Part shown: piece by piece, positions 41,148 to 50,080 of the stretch
How positions within the stretch are numbered: position 1 is the first letter of the stretch
Layout: each line of letters opens with the position of its first letter
Origin: Paenibacillus sp. A3
GTDB lineage: Bacteria > Bacillota > Bacilli > Paenibacillales > NBRC-103111
Assembly (NCBI RefSeq): GCF_001399685.1
Contig: NZ_JTHN01000138.1
Coordinates: forward strand, 1 to 54,903
Length of the DNA: 54,903 nt
Direction: 5' to 3'
Position numbers and translations under genes: made by a program
Notes under the pieces: model-generated
Databases searched by the model: none
What the model was told of the DNA's origin: nothing
What the model saw: only the letters and a program-made list of their open reading frames with translations

Positions 41148-42572
41148 ATGAAGAAGTCTTTGATCATCCTGACAACCGTTTGCTCCATGGTCGCCGTTTC
41201 GGCCTGCAGCAATGCCGGTAGCGGCAGCGGAAACGGCAATAGAGCCAGTGGAAGCGACGGCAGTACAACCACGTTGCCGCCCCCATCCACTACGGAGAAA
41301 AAAAAGATTGTGTTCTCTACCGGTTCTTCACACGATTATTATAAGCTGGCAAAGCAGCTATATGAAGCCAAGCATCCTAACATTACGATTGAGCTGCAAT
41401 CTTACGATGGCGAGTCGGAACAAGATTCGGAGAAATACGTCAAAACGACGAATACGGCCATGCTATCCGGCAAAGGTCCCGATCTTATCGATTTGGATCA
41501 ATTGCCTTTAGCCGATTACATCACCAAAGGTTTATTAACCGATATGTCCAAAATCATCGACAAGGACCCCGAATTTAAAAAAGAGGACTATTTCAATAAC
41601 GTGCTGGATGGGATTAAGGCCAACGGTGGAATTTACGGGATGCCGCTATATTTTTTCGTTTATGGTTTAATGGGCAACCAGACTTTCATCGAGAAGAGCG
41701 GAGTTACATTCGATGATATGAAGTGGACCTGGGCCGATTTCTCCGAAACCGCCAAACAGTTGACCAATAATGCGGATAAAAAATATTATCGATATGCCTT
41801 AGGCGGAATTACGCCCGAGCGCATGTTGTCTAATTTTGTTAATGACCAATATGCTTCCTATGTGGACCAAGTCAATGGGAAAGCCAATTTTGATACAAGC
41901 AACTTTATTCAGATGATGAAGCAAGTGAAATCCTTGTACGACAATAAAATTATTAGTTCAACTGAATTTTCCCTCATTTTCAAATCGGTTCAAATCAATT
42001 CAGCGGCAGATTACATACGCGCATTAAGGGAAAGCGAGTTCTTGCTCCCCGAGCTTGCATACAAGTCGAAGCTCTACTTGAGTCCGGTTCCGAAAGGGGG
42101 GAAATCCGGAGCCACGTTCAGGACGTATATGATGATCGGTATCAACAACAAGTCGTCTGTTAAACCGGAAGCTTGGGATTTCGTCAAGTTTATGGTATCC
42201 GAAGAAATGCAATCTCAAGCGAAAAGCGCCGGATTCTCCATTAATAAGGCTGCCTATAAAAAGAACGTCAAGGAGCTGCTGAAAACGGGGAAGGTAGAAT
42301 CCATTCAAGAACTCGGCCGTATGAAAGACCAAGTATTCGAGATTACCCAAAAGGATATTGACGATTTGGAGAAGTTCGTGGACGGAGCCAACTATCATGT
42401 TTTGGAGAAGTTCGTGTTCGGAACCATCATTGGTGTTTATAAGCCTCGGAGCACTAACAAAATCGATCAAATTGTGCAGGAAGAATCCATTGCTTATTTC
42501 AGCGGGCAGAAAACCCCGGAAGCTGTGGCCAAGCTGATTCAAAATCGGGTAACCACGGTACTGAATGAATAA
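41148..42572 (+). CDS. Sugar ABC transporter substrate-binding lipoprotein
   Basis: A 474-residue family-1 extracellular sugar-binding protein: lipobox VSAC (Cys20), a low-complexity Ser/Gly/Asn linker, then 'LYEAKHPNITIELQSYDGES' and 'MLSGKGPDLIDLDQLPLADYITKGLLTDMSK', the usual opening lobe. The open frame begins at 41094, but GAGAGGAAG and the signal sequence support ATG 41148. The next gene, a permease, overlaps it by eight bases but is broken, and no second permease follows. This importer is therefore probably dead, although this gene itself is intact. Confidence 0.9.
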   Translation: MKKSLIILTTVCSMVAVSACSNAGSGSGNGNRASGSDGSTTTLPPPSTTEKKKIVFSTGSSHDYYKLAKQLYEAKHPNITIELQSYDGESEQDSEKYVKTTNTAMLSGKGPDLIDLDQLPLADYITKGLLTDMSKIIDKDPEFKKEDYFNNVLDGIKANGGIYGMPLYFFVYGLMGNQTFIEKSGVTFDDMKWTWADFSETAKQLTNNADKKYYRYALGGITPERMLSNFVNDQYASYVDQVNGKANFDTSNFIQMMKQVKSLYDNKIISSTEFSLIFKSVQINSAADYIRALRESEFLLPELAYKSKLYLSPVPKGGKSGATFRTYMMIGINNKSSVKPEAWDFVKFMVSEEMQSQAKSAGFSINKAAYKKNVKELLKTGKVESIQELGRMKDQVFEITQKDIDDLEKFVDGANYHVLEKFVFGTIIGVYKPRSTNKIDQIVQEESIAYFSGQKTPEAVAKLIQNRVTTVLNE

Positions 42573-43113
42573 GATGAGGTTTTGGAGGTACGAACGCAAT
42601 GAAATGGCCGTGGCTGCGCTCTTCCTGTCGCCAAGCTTGATTGGCTTCGCCATTTTCTATATTATTCCATTCGCCATGGGATTTCTTTATTCTTTCCAGG
42701 ATCGTACGGTGGATGGCTCCTTTGTTGGATTGCACAATTACGAGGCGCTGCTGGCGAGCGCCTCATTCCGCAAAGCGGCAGCAAACACATTTCTGTTTAC
42801 CGGGTTATGCGTACCGCTAATCATTGCTTTATCTTTATTTTTTGCCCATCTGTTGAACCAACGGCTGTTTATCCGGAATTGGCTGCAAACCGCTTTTGTA
42901 TTGCCCCTGGTTGTACCTGTTGCATCCATTGTGATGATATGGCAAATCGTATTCGACTGGAACGGAACGTTAAATGAATGGCTGGAAAGCTTGCATTGGG
43001 GACGGATTGATTGGATGAAATCGGACTCATTTCCAACGGAAGCCTCGGATTTGAGTTTGATTTCCTTGCGCCGGCTCATATGGCAGCTTCGCTGCAATCG
43101 AGCGAGAGCTTGA
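42565..43113 (+). pseudogene. Truncated sugar ABC transporter permease
   Basis: Starts as a normal MalF-type permease ('NEMAVAALFLSPSLIGFAIFYI', 'QTAFVLPLVVPVASIVMIWQI') but its homology stops near 'IDWMKSD' at about 43026, before the EAA loop. The last ~30 codons are out-of-frame sequence of an adaptor protein gene. About half of the permease and all of its partner gene are missing, consistent with one deletion. Confidence 0.85.
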
Positions 43114-43550
43114 AAGTGCGGGTGGAGGGAAGCCAGGCTCTTCAAGTTGAAGGACGAATTGAACAAATTCAGAATGCGGTTTCCAGCTATCAGGCCGGCG
43201 GATCGAATGGGACAAGCGCGGACGTTTCCATGAAACGTGTTCAGGTTACGTTGAATAATGAGAATTTAAAAGGCGGCGAGAAGGCTCAAGTCGAGTTGAC
43301 GAAAGTGACGGACGATGCGATCCTCGTACCCAAAAAAGCGATCCGCGATGACGGCGGCGAAAAGTATGTGTTTGGAATCGAGGTAAAAAACGGCCCGCTC
43401 GGCAACGCATTTTACATTCGGAAACTGCCCGTTACTGTTATCGATTCCAATGAATCCGTATCGGCCGTAACCGAAGGATTATTCGAACAGCAAAAAATCG
43501 TCACCGAAAGCAGCGAACCGCTTCAGGCAGGCGATAAAATTCGATTATGA
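43029..43550 (+). pseudogene. 3' fragment of an HlyD/MacA-type efflux adaptor
   Basis: From about 43035 the frame reads 'SNGSLGFEFDFLAPAHMAAS', 'LKVRVEGSQALQVEGRIEQI', 'VQVTLNNENLKGGEKAQVEL' and 'ILVPKKAIRDDGGEKYVFGI', the beta-barrel and membrane-proximal parts of an RND/ABC efflux periplasmic-adaptor-type protein. Signal, biotinyl-lipoyl and hairpin domains are absent. It joins the permease fragment directly. Confidence 0.8.
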
Positions 43551-43580
43551 CAAAACTATACTGATGCTAATATGCTAAGG

Positions 43581-43611
43581 AAAGAACAGGTTGAAATATC
43601 ACCTGTTCTTT
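43581..43611. terminator. Bidirectional terminator between convergent genes
   Basis: AAAGAACAGGT-tgaaatatc-ACCTGTTCTTT, a perfect 11-base stem with A/T flanks on both sides. Confidence 0.85.
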
Positions 43612-43657
43612 CTGATGGTGAATGGATCCATAAATTGTTCGGCTTCGTTTTATATCA

Positions 43658-45070
43658 TTAATTAACCGGCGTAATATTTACTGTTCTGCTTGAATTATCC
43701 CACTTTACGCTGGCTCCCATGACTTTCGAAAAAAAGCTTAACGGAACAAAGGTGCGTTCCCCACTTTTTTCAACCGGACCATCGAGTTGGATCTGTTGAT
43801 CGCCTGCCAATGCGGTTTTACCTCCTACGTTAACTGAATAGACTTTGCCGTTGTAGTTGATTTGAGTGGTTTGAAAATCATTGTTCCATTCCACTGTTGC
43901 ACCCAAAGCCTCTGAAACGAAACGTACAGGAACATAAATGATGTCGGCTTTGGATTTATAATAAGGATACTCTTCACTTTGAATCGGATTGCCTTTAACA
44001 TTGACCTTGACATCATAATAAGTATCATCTTTATCGCTTACAGTATCGAGAATCATACCGGCCTTCACATCCACTCGAGAAACGGAGAGATCGCGATTAA
44101 GGACATAAGCAAAGTTTCCATCCTTGCTGAAGCTGATCGCTTGCCGGGGCTCTGAAAATCCTTTAATGGTCCCGATGATGCTGTTGTCGGAGGTGCTGAT
44201 TATATTAATGGTATTATCCAACTTGTTGCTGGCAAAAAGGACCTTTCCATCAGGAGAAAGGGATGCGCCGTAAGGATCGCGCCCAACCTTTACCTCGCCA
44301 ATGATTTTGCCTTGCGAGATGTCCACTATGGCAATACTATTACGCCCGCTGTTTGCCGCATACATGGTAGAGCCATCGGCGGATATTGAAATCGCTCGAA
44401 TCATCGAGAATCCGGAGATCTCATGGACGATTGCATTGGTTTTGACATCCACAACCGATACCTTGTCTCCCTTGAAGTTAGTAACAAACACATAACGACC
44501 GTCAGGAGATACTTTTATCCCTTGACGAGGTTGGGAGAATCCCGGAATGACAGCGGTCGTCTTATGCTGCCCGAGATCCACAACCGTTACTGTACTTCTG
44601 GCTTCATTGTTGACATACATGGTATTTCCGTCCGGGGTGACAGCAGTTCCAAATGCGCCTTGACCTACTGCAACTTCATCCTTCAATACCAGGTCTTCCG
44701 TGTTGTAAAATCGCAGGGTGCCCAGTGTGCTATCCGAAACGACAAACTGCGAACCGCCGTTAATGAAAATAATGTTTCTTGGTGTGACAAAGCCGCTGAT
44801 CTCCTTACGCAAAGTTCCTTTGGCAAGATCATAGACTCGAATCCATGGCTGACGACTATCCGAGACAACCGCAGTTTGCTCGTCGGGACTTACGGCCAAC
44901 GAGTTATTGGTAATCTCGCCGTCAAAGGGGCGGATTGCCGCAACGGTGTTGTTTCCCGCAGCCGGGATCGAAGCCGGATTGTTATCAGCAGCAAAAATAA
45001 TCGCCGGTTGAATAGCGGAAAGTACCATTCCGGCAAAAAGTACAGGTTTTATCATTTTGTTTACCATCAT
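43658..45070 (-). CDS. Secreted YVTN beta-propeller protein with copper-amine-oxidase-like stalk domain
   Basis: A 470-residue exported protein. The signal peptide ends near 'IIFAAD' (residue ~28). Residues ~40-340 are a beta-propeller of YVTN-type repeats ('AVTPDGNTMYVNNEARSTVTVVD', 'KVSPDGRYVFVTN', 'SLSPDGKVLFASNKLDNTINII'). The end (~370-470) is a Cu_amine_oxidN1-type stalk ('VPVRFVSEALGATVEWNND', 'VPLSFFSKVMGASVKWDNSSRTV'), common in Paenibacillus surface proteins. It is divergent from a two-component system. No enzymatic residues are apparent; a scaffold or binding role is likely. Confidence 0.85.
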   Translation of the reverse strand: MMVNKMIKPVLFAGMVLSAIQPAIIFAADNNPASIPAAGNNTVAAIRPFDGEITNNSLAVSPDEQTAVVSDSRQPWIRVYDLAKGTLRKEISGFVTPRNIIFINGGSQFVVSDSTLGTLRFYNTEDLVLKDEVAVGQGAFGTAVTPDGNTMYVNNEARSTVTVVDLGQHKTTAVIPGFSQPRQGIKVSPDGRYVFVTNFKGDKVSVVDVKTNAIVHEISGFSMIRAISISADGSTMYAANSGRNSIAIVDISQGKIIGEVKVGRDPYGASLSPDGKVLFASNKLDNTINIISTSDNSIIGTIKGFSEPRQAISFSKDGNFAYVLNRDLSVSRVDVKAGMILDTVSDKDDTYYDVKVNVKGNPIQSEEYPYYKSKADIIYVPVRFVSEALGATVEWNNDFQTTQINYNGKVYSVNVGGKTALAGDQQIQLDGPVEKSGERTFVPLSFFSKVMGASVKWDNSSRTVNITPVN

Positions 45071-45213
45071 TCACTCATCGCCTCTCTGAAAAAGTTTTTT
45101 AGCCAACGTAAGACGGGGCTCTTGACCAATGTAACGGAGAATTGTAAAGATCATATAAAGAACACGAAAGCATCATGTATGATAAAATGATAGCCGTGGA
45201 GGTGAACGTTCCG

Positions 45214-45924
45214 ATGGACAAGCTGCAGCTTGAAGGTCCTATTCTGATTGCGGACGATGATGCTTCGCTCGTCTCGTTTTTGCAGGAATACTTTGAGGCA
45301 CTGAACTGCCGAGTGCTTGCCGCGAGCGACGGGCAGCGAGCAGTTGAACTGGTGAAAACTGAGGCTCCATCTTTCATCATTCTGGATATTATGATGCCTT
45401 GCATGGACGGCACTACGGCATGCTGGGAAATACGCAAAATCAGCAGCGCGCCTATAGTCATGCTTACGGCCAAAATTGAGGAAGAGGACAAAATCCGGGG
45501 TTTCGAACGCGGAGCCGACGATTACTTGTGCAAACCGTTCAGCCCGAGAGAACTCGTCGCCCGGATGCAGGCAATTCTACGCCGGATGCGTACGTCGGAG
45601 CGGAAAGCGTCGGGGCTCATTTTGAACAATAACGCGAATTTGTCATACGATTCCGAAAGCCATCGGTTTTATTGGAAGAAAGCGCCCCTGCAATTCACGT
45701 ACCAGGAAGCGCAAATCGTCATCACCTTGCTCAAAATGCAAGGAAAAGTTTGTACACGCGAGCATTTGCTGAACGTGCTGTATCCGCTGGGCGATAAAGA
45801 TGTTGTCGACCGCATCGTGGATGTGCATATCGGCAATATCCGGCAAAAAATCCGTGATACCGATCCCGGATTCGATCTCATTGAAACCGTCCGGAGCATC
45901 GGCTACCGGTTAAAGGAAGGATAA
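45214..45924 (+). CDS. OmpR-family response regulator
   Basis: A 236-residue regulator: Asp14-Asp15 pocket, phospho-acceptor Asp58 ('ILDIMMPCMDG'), Lys in 'YLCKPFSPRELVARM', and a winged helix ('FTYQEAQIVITLLKMQGKVCT', 'VDVHIGNIRQKI'). The frame opens at ATG 45175, but GGAGGTG at 45199-45205 points to ATG 45214. The kinase gene follows four bases after the stop. Confidence 0.92.
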   Translation: MDKLQLEGPILIADDDASLVSFLQEYFEALNCRVLAASDGQRAVELVKTEAPSFIILDIMMPCMDGTTACWEIRKISSAPIVMLTAKIEEEDKIRGFERGADDYLCKPFSPRELVARMQAILRRMRTSERKASGLILNNNANLSYDSESHRFYWKKAPLQFTYQEAQIVITLLKMQGKVCTREHLLNVLYPLGDKDVVDRIVDVHIGNIRQKIRDTDPGFDLIETVRSIGYRLKEG

Positions 45925-45927
45925 ACG

Positions 45928-46989
45928 GTGAAAATCAAACTCATTTACAAGCTCCTGGCGCTTAACGCGCTAGTCTTAATTTTGCTGGCAGCCGGAATCA
46001 GCATCGGATTTAGTCAGTACACGCTTCAACTGATAGAAGAAAACCGCTTGATGGTGTACCAAAATTTCCTCATGTTCCAATCGGCTACGGGGCGTTATTT
46101 TCTATATACCAGTCTAGTCATCGTCCCCCTCTCCATTGGGATTAACTGGATGTTCACCCGTTCGATCGTCCGCCCCTTGTCCGGGATGCGGAAGCTGACT
46201 GAGCGAGTCGCGAGCGGGGATTATACCGTGCGGGCAGAGATTCGATCGAACGACGAAATCGGCGATTTGGCTCGTTCATTCAACCAAATGGGCAAGCAGC
46301 TCGAGAGGATCGAACAGCTCCGGCGAAGCCTTGTGGCGGACGTAGCCCACGAGCTCAGAAATCCGCTTTCCACGGTACGCGGCTATATGGAAGCGATGAG
46401 AGACGGCGTCCTCTCCGCAAAGCCCGAAACGCTCGATAAATGTTACCACGAGGTGGAGCGGCTCGTTTTTCTGGTGGAGGACATTCACCGCCTGGCTGTG
46501 GCGGAGAGCGATTTGAAAGCGGCCATTCCCTCAAATCCGGTCGATCTCCGGTCCGTTGCCCAAGAAGCCGCTTCAAGGTATAAGCCGAAATGGGAGGAAA
46601 AAGCAATTGTTTTTCAAGAGGATGTACCGTCCTCCCCGGTCTGCGTCATGATCGACAAAGTTCACGCCGTACGCGTATTTGAGAATCTGTTCGACAACGC
46701 GATGCGCTATACGCCGAATGGTCATTCGGTTCGTTTATCGATGCAAGCGAACGCTAAAATGCTCCGCGTGGAGGTTACGAATACTGGAGCAGAGATTGCT
46801 CCCGAGCATCTGACGCTTTTATTCGAACGATTTTACCGGGTTGATCCTTCACGCTCGCGCGCGTACGGTGGTGCGGGCATTGGGCTTACGATCGTGCGCG
46901 ACATCGTGGAACGGGCAGGCGGACGCGTTTGGGCAACGAGCGGGAATGGTTCCGTGACGATACATGCGGAACTGCCGGTTGAATCATGA
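45928..46989 (+). CDS. BaeS-like sensor histidine kinase
   Basis: A 353-residue kinase with two membrane helices (~10-30 and ~55-75) and a very short external loop, so it probably senses the membrane itself. Then come HAMP ('PLSGMRKLTERVASGDYTV'), HisKA with His141 in 'DVAHELRNPLSTVRGY', and the ATPase ('NLFDNAMRYTP', 'GAGIGLTIV'). It starts at GTG 45928 after AAAGGAAGG. Partner of the preceding regulator and divergent from the YVTN protein gene. Confidence 0.92.
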   Translation: MKIKLIYKLLALNALVLILLAAGISIGFSQYTLQLIEENRLMVYQNFLMFQSATGRYFLYTSLVIVPLSIGINWMFTRSIVRPLSGMRKLTERVASGDYTVRAEIRSNDEIGDLARSFNQMGKQLERIEQLRRSLVADVAHELRNPLSTVRGYMEAMRDGVLSAKPETLDKCYHEVERLVFLVEDIHRLAVAESDLKAAIPSNPVDLRSVAQEAASRYKPKWEEKAIVFQEDVPSSPVCVMIDKVHAVRVFENLFDNAMRYTPNGHSVRLSMQANAKMLRVEVTNTGAEIAPEHLTLLFERFYRVDPSRSRAYGGAGIGLTIVRDIVERAGGRVWATSGNGSVTIHAELPVES

Positions 46990-47086
46990 TCATTAATCCC
47001 CTTTCATCAAAAGGGGGGCACTCTTATAAGAAATCAGGTTGTGGTGCAAAAACTTCCTCTGTGGTATTATTGGCTGAACTGAAAAT

Positions 47087-47468
47087 GTGGGATGGGTCCA
47101 TCAGTTCGGGCCTGAAATAGATAAACGAATTCGACCCTACTTGAAAATAACAAACGATTCTTATCGATCCGGAAGAATTGGCTGTTTACCAATACGCCTC
47201 GCGGCGCAAAAGCCAGTGCGATCATTTACAGCCGGGGCGGAAGCGAACGAACTGCCGTTTACGGATCGCTCGGACATTCCGTCATGGGCAGAGGAAACGG
47301 TCGGGCCCGCGATGGCAGCAAGCTGGTGTTCTTAATGTGATGAAGAGCCAATGAGCGGCGCTGATCTTGATTTTCCCGGATTTGCTTACGTTATGGATTG
47401 CGGCCATTAGCGACACGGGAGCCGCGCTCATCGTCATTTTGAATAGCATGCGATTACTTCAAAGTTAA
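47087..47468 (+). pseudogene. Cluster of four gene fragments: IS6 transposase, IS66 transposase, SLH domain, P-type ATPase
   Basis: In order: 'VHQFGPEIDKRIRPYLKITN' (47090-47155), an IS6-family transposase piece; 'NWLFTNTPRGAKASAIIYS' (47176-47232), the IS66 transposase C-terminal motif; 'ELPFTDRSDIPSWAEETVG' (47249-47330), a surface-layer-homology piece; and 'DLLTLWIAAISDTGAALIVI' with 'LNSMRLLQS' and a stop (47361-47468), the end of a heavy-metal P1B-type ATPase. Each is too short to function. A terminator follows the ATPase end. Confidence 0.75.
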
Positions 47469-47492
47469 TTTTAAATAACTAAACAGACTAAA

Positions 47493-47521
47493 ACACCGTG
47501 AACGACGTTGGTGTTTTTTTG
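47493..47521 (+). terminator. Terminator after the ATPase fragment
   Basis: AAACACC-gtgaacgacgtt-GGTGTTTTTTT. It presumably belonged to the lost metal-ATPase gene. Confidence 0.75.
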
Positions 47522-47603
47522 TTGTCCATCGTGAATCGCATCGAGCTGTTTTTTTATACTTAAACTTAAGTCGGGAGAGGCATTTTTATAGCCCACACAT
47601 CTT

Positions 47604-47622
47604 GACAATGATAATCGTTATC
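47604..47622. promoter_or_regulatory. Fur box
   Basis: GACAATGATAATCGTTATC matches 17 of 19 positions of the consensus GATAATGATAATCATTATC. It lies about 200 bases before the AraC regulator and the siderophore-binding protein gene, which fits iron repression. Confidence 0.8.
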
Positions 47623-47822
47623 AATAGTCTGAAATAGACGAGAGTCCTCTTGCCAATTTCCTCATTCCAGCGGCAGATTATTGATTACACAGCCAAGTTA
47701 AAGGAGGAGATTAGGACAATGGCTTGTTGAATCGTAATACTGCTTGTGGTCAAGAGCTGCACAGGGTGCATAACGATCAATCTCAGGTTAACTGGCATTA
47801 CTAATGAAATGAGGTACGAAAT
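47623..47822. other. Leader between the Fur box and the AraC gene with a truncated start
   Basis: AAAGGAGGAGAT followed by ATGGCTTGTTGA (47719-47730) is a good start site with only three codons, MAC and stop. It looks like the front end of a lost gene or a minimal leader. No other gene is seen here. Confidence 0.4.
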
Positions 47823-48650
47823 ATGAAAATCGACGTGAATCAGTTAGCGGAGCATTTTGCATACATTCCTTTTCAAGTAGAAGGAGTATATAGATATGCT
47901 AAAGATCCAGGTGTGCCTTATGCTGACTATACAGATTCTTTTCCTGGATTTGTGTTTCCACTTACAGGGAAGATCCAATTTCAATTTAATGGCACGCCCT
48001 ATATCTTTTCGCCGGGAAAAGTTGTGCACGGGGGTGCAAATATGAAACTAGATCAAAAAACGTTCGGCAGAACCGACTGGGAATATATTCTTGTGTTGTA
48101 CCGGATATGTGACTCGAAACTGGAAGAGTCAAGCTTTTCTCATCAGCATTTTGAACTATTAACCGGACAATCTCCTCGTCTTATCGAATTAATTACGCGT
48201 CTTTGGCATGTGTATAATCAGCGGGGAGGCATTTCGAAGTTTCAGACCGAAATGCTATTTCGCGATGTACTGAATGAAACCTTATTATGTGTTGCTAACA
48301 GGCAAAATAGCTGTGAATCCCATACTTTATTCGAGCGGGTATGTAATTATATTCATGAATACTATTATCAAAGCCTTACAGTGGCATCGCTTGCAGAACA
48401 ATATAACGTTAACCGAAATCGACTTTCTTATGTATTTAGAATACATGCAGGTATGGGGCCGGCAGAATATTTATTAAAATATCGTATTAGCATGGCGCAA
48501 GAAATGCTATTTACAAGTAAAGCGCCTGTACAACAAATTGCGCAAACGGTTGGCATTGCTGACCCCTTTTATTTTAGTAGAGCGTTCAAGAAACAATCGG
48601 GTATTTCTCCAACTGAATATCGAGAGAAGTTCATCAATAATCCATGCTAA
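47823..48650 (+). CDS. AraC-family transcriptional regulator
   Basis: A 275-residue regulator: an N-terminal cupin-like ligand domain ('FPLTGKIQFQFNGTPYIFSPGKVVHGG') and a C-terminal AraC double helix-turn-helix (~170-270: 'LTVASLAEQYNVNRNRLSYVF', 'DPFYFSRAFKKQSGISPTEYR'). It lies between a Fur box and a siderophore-binding lipoprotein gene. In Bacillus the AraC protein Btr activates siderophore uptake genes, so this may be an iron-uptake activator for the next gene. Confidence 0.88.
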   Translation: MKIDVNQLAEHFAYIPFQVEGVYRYAKDPGVPYADYTDSFPGFVFPLTGKIQFQFNGTPYIFSPGKVVHGGANMKLDQKTFGRTDWEYILVLYRICDSKLEESSFSHQHFELLTGQSPRLIELITRLWHVYNQRGGISKFQTEMLFRDVLNETLLCVANRQNSCESHTLFERVCNYIHEYYYQSLTVASLAEQYNVNRNRLSYVFRIHAGMGPAEYLLKYRISMAQEMLFTSKAPVQQIAQTVGIADPFYFSRAFKKQSGISPTEYREKFINNPC

Positions 48651-48736
48651 TTTCAACAGGCATCCATTCTAATCTAAAAATGACTTCACTATACTAATGG
48701 CAGGCCGAAGAAAACAATAGGTTGGAGGAATAGGGT

Positions 48737-49720
48737 ATGCGAAAGATGAAAGGCCTGCTAATCTCAATGCTATTATTAGCAGGCATACTGGCAGGTTGCA
48801 ATGAAGCGCCTGCTAAAAACAAAGGATCAACTACAAATGGCGCATCTGCTTCAGCAGTCAATGCAAATTCAACTGCTTGGCCAAGAACATTTAAGGATGC
48901 CATAGGCAAAGACATTGTTATCAAGAAAAAAACCGGAAAAATAGCCGGACTATGGTATTTTTATCCTGAAATATTAGCTGCATTAGGTGAGCCGCTGGCT
49001 GCTTCTACTGAAAAGGAGTATCTATCTACTTTAGCTTATTTAAAAGGGAAGATGGATTCAACTGAAGAATTAGGAGAAAAAACGTCTCCGAATATTGAAA
49101 AAATTTTATCAGTTCAGCCTGATATTATTTTAGCGACAGAATATCATGAAAAATTTCGTGAATCAATGGAAAAGATTGCGCCAGTCATTACGTTAAACTC
49201 CAAGAGCATCTATGACAATTGGCAATATGGACTCCGCACAGTAGCCGAGATTATTGGAAAAGAAGACGAAGCGGAAAAAGTAATTGCTAACATGATGAAA
49301 GAAATCGCAACGGGGCGCGAAGCATTAAAGTCGATGCAAGGAGAGTCAGTAGCGCTTATATTGTCTTGGGATGGAAAAACCTTTAATGTTCTAGATGAAG
49401 GCAATCCTGTCTATACGCTTGCGTTTGATAAGGAAAAGGGACTGGGGCTTAAACCAGATCATACATTTAAAGGGGATAATAATAAATTTACTACGTTTGA
49501 AGTCATTTCCACTATCCAAGCAGACCATATTTTCCTTATAGGCGACATTACGAAAAAGGATAAATTAATGAATGAATTAAATCAAAGTAATGTATGGAAT
49601 GCTATGAATGCCGTAAAGAAAGGCAATGTCCATTTAATGGATAGTTCCGCTATTACCGGCGGCCCATTAGCTATCCAATACGCTTTGCAAAATATAACAG
49701 GTTCCTTGTCGAAAAAATAG
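48737..49720 (+). CDS. Iron-siderophore ABC transporter substrate-binding lipoprotein
   Basis: A 327-residue class III binding protein of the FeuA/FhuD type: lipobox LAGC (Cys21), 'WPRTFKDAIGKDIVIKKKTGKIAGL', 'SPNIEKILSVQPDIILATEYHE' and a long connecting helix. A TTGGAGGAATAGGG site precedes ATG. No permease or ATPase genes follow, so it either uses a transporter encoded elsewhere or is what remains of a larger operon. The upstream Fur box and AraC gene support iron control. Confidence 0.9.
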   Translation: MRKMKGLLISMLLLAGILAGCNEAPAKNKGSTTNGASASAVNANSTAWPRTFKDAIGKDIVIKKKTGKIAGLWYFYPEILAALGEPLAASTEKEYLSTLAYLKGKMDSTEELGEKTSPNIEKILSVQPDIILATEYHEKFRESMEKIAPVITLNSKSIYDNWQYGLRTVAEIIGKEDEAEKVIANMMKEIATGREALKSMQGESVALILSWDGKTFNVLDEGNPVYTLAFDKEKGLGLKPDHTFKGDNNKFTTFEVISTIQADHIFLIGDITKKDKLMNELNQSNVWNAMNAVKKGNVHLMDSSAITGGPLAIQYALQNITGSLSKK

Positions 49721-49732
49721 GGAGGGATTACT

Positions 49733-50080
49733 ATCTATTACCAAGCTATTAATCTGAATGAGAAGCTATCTAAATTCAACGATCAATGGTCTCCTAAAGT
49801 CATTGGACAAATAAATGACCATCAATTTAAGCTCGTTAAGATTGCCGGGGAGTATGAATGGCACGTTCATGAAGAGACAGATAAGGTATTTATGACGATC
49901 GAAGGGGAAATGATCATTGATTTTCGTGATGGTCAGGTGAAAATTTCCAAGGGTGAGATGTTTATCGTCCCGAGGGGAGTCGAGATGAAGCCTTCTGCTG
50001 AAAAGGAATGCCATATCATGTTGGTGGAGCCTAGAAGCGTAGTAAACACTGGCGGTACTGAGTCCGAATTAGCGACTTGA
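49733..50080 (+). CDS. Cupin-domain protein with apparent ATC start codon
   Basis: A 115-residue single-domain cupin. The frame has no ATG, GTG or TTG at its beginning. GGAGGG (49721-49726) is followed six bases later by ATC-TAT-TAC-CAA, where relatives begin M.YQAINL. Cupin motif 1 is 'EYEWHVHEETDKVFMTIEGE' with His and Glu ligands; motif 2 'FIVPRGVEMKPSA' has Met where relatives have His. Either the gene uses a rare ATC start or the start codon mutated and the gene is decaying. It lies 12 bases after the siderophore-binding gene. Confidence 0.65.
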   Translation: MYYQAINLNEKLSKFNDQWSPKVIGQINDHQFKLVKIAGEYEWHVHEETDKVFMTIEGEMIIDFRDGQVKISKGEMFIVPRGVEMKPSAEKECHIMLVEPRSVVNTGGTESELAT

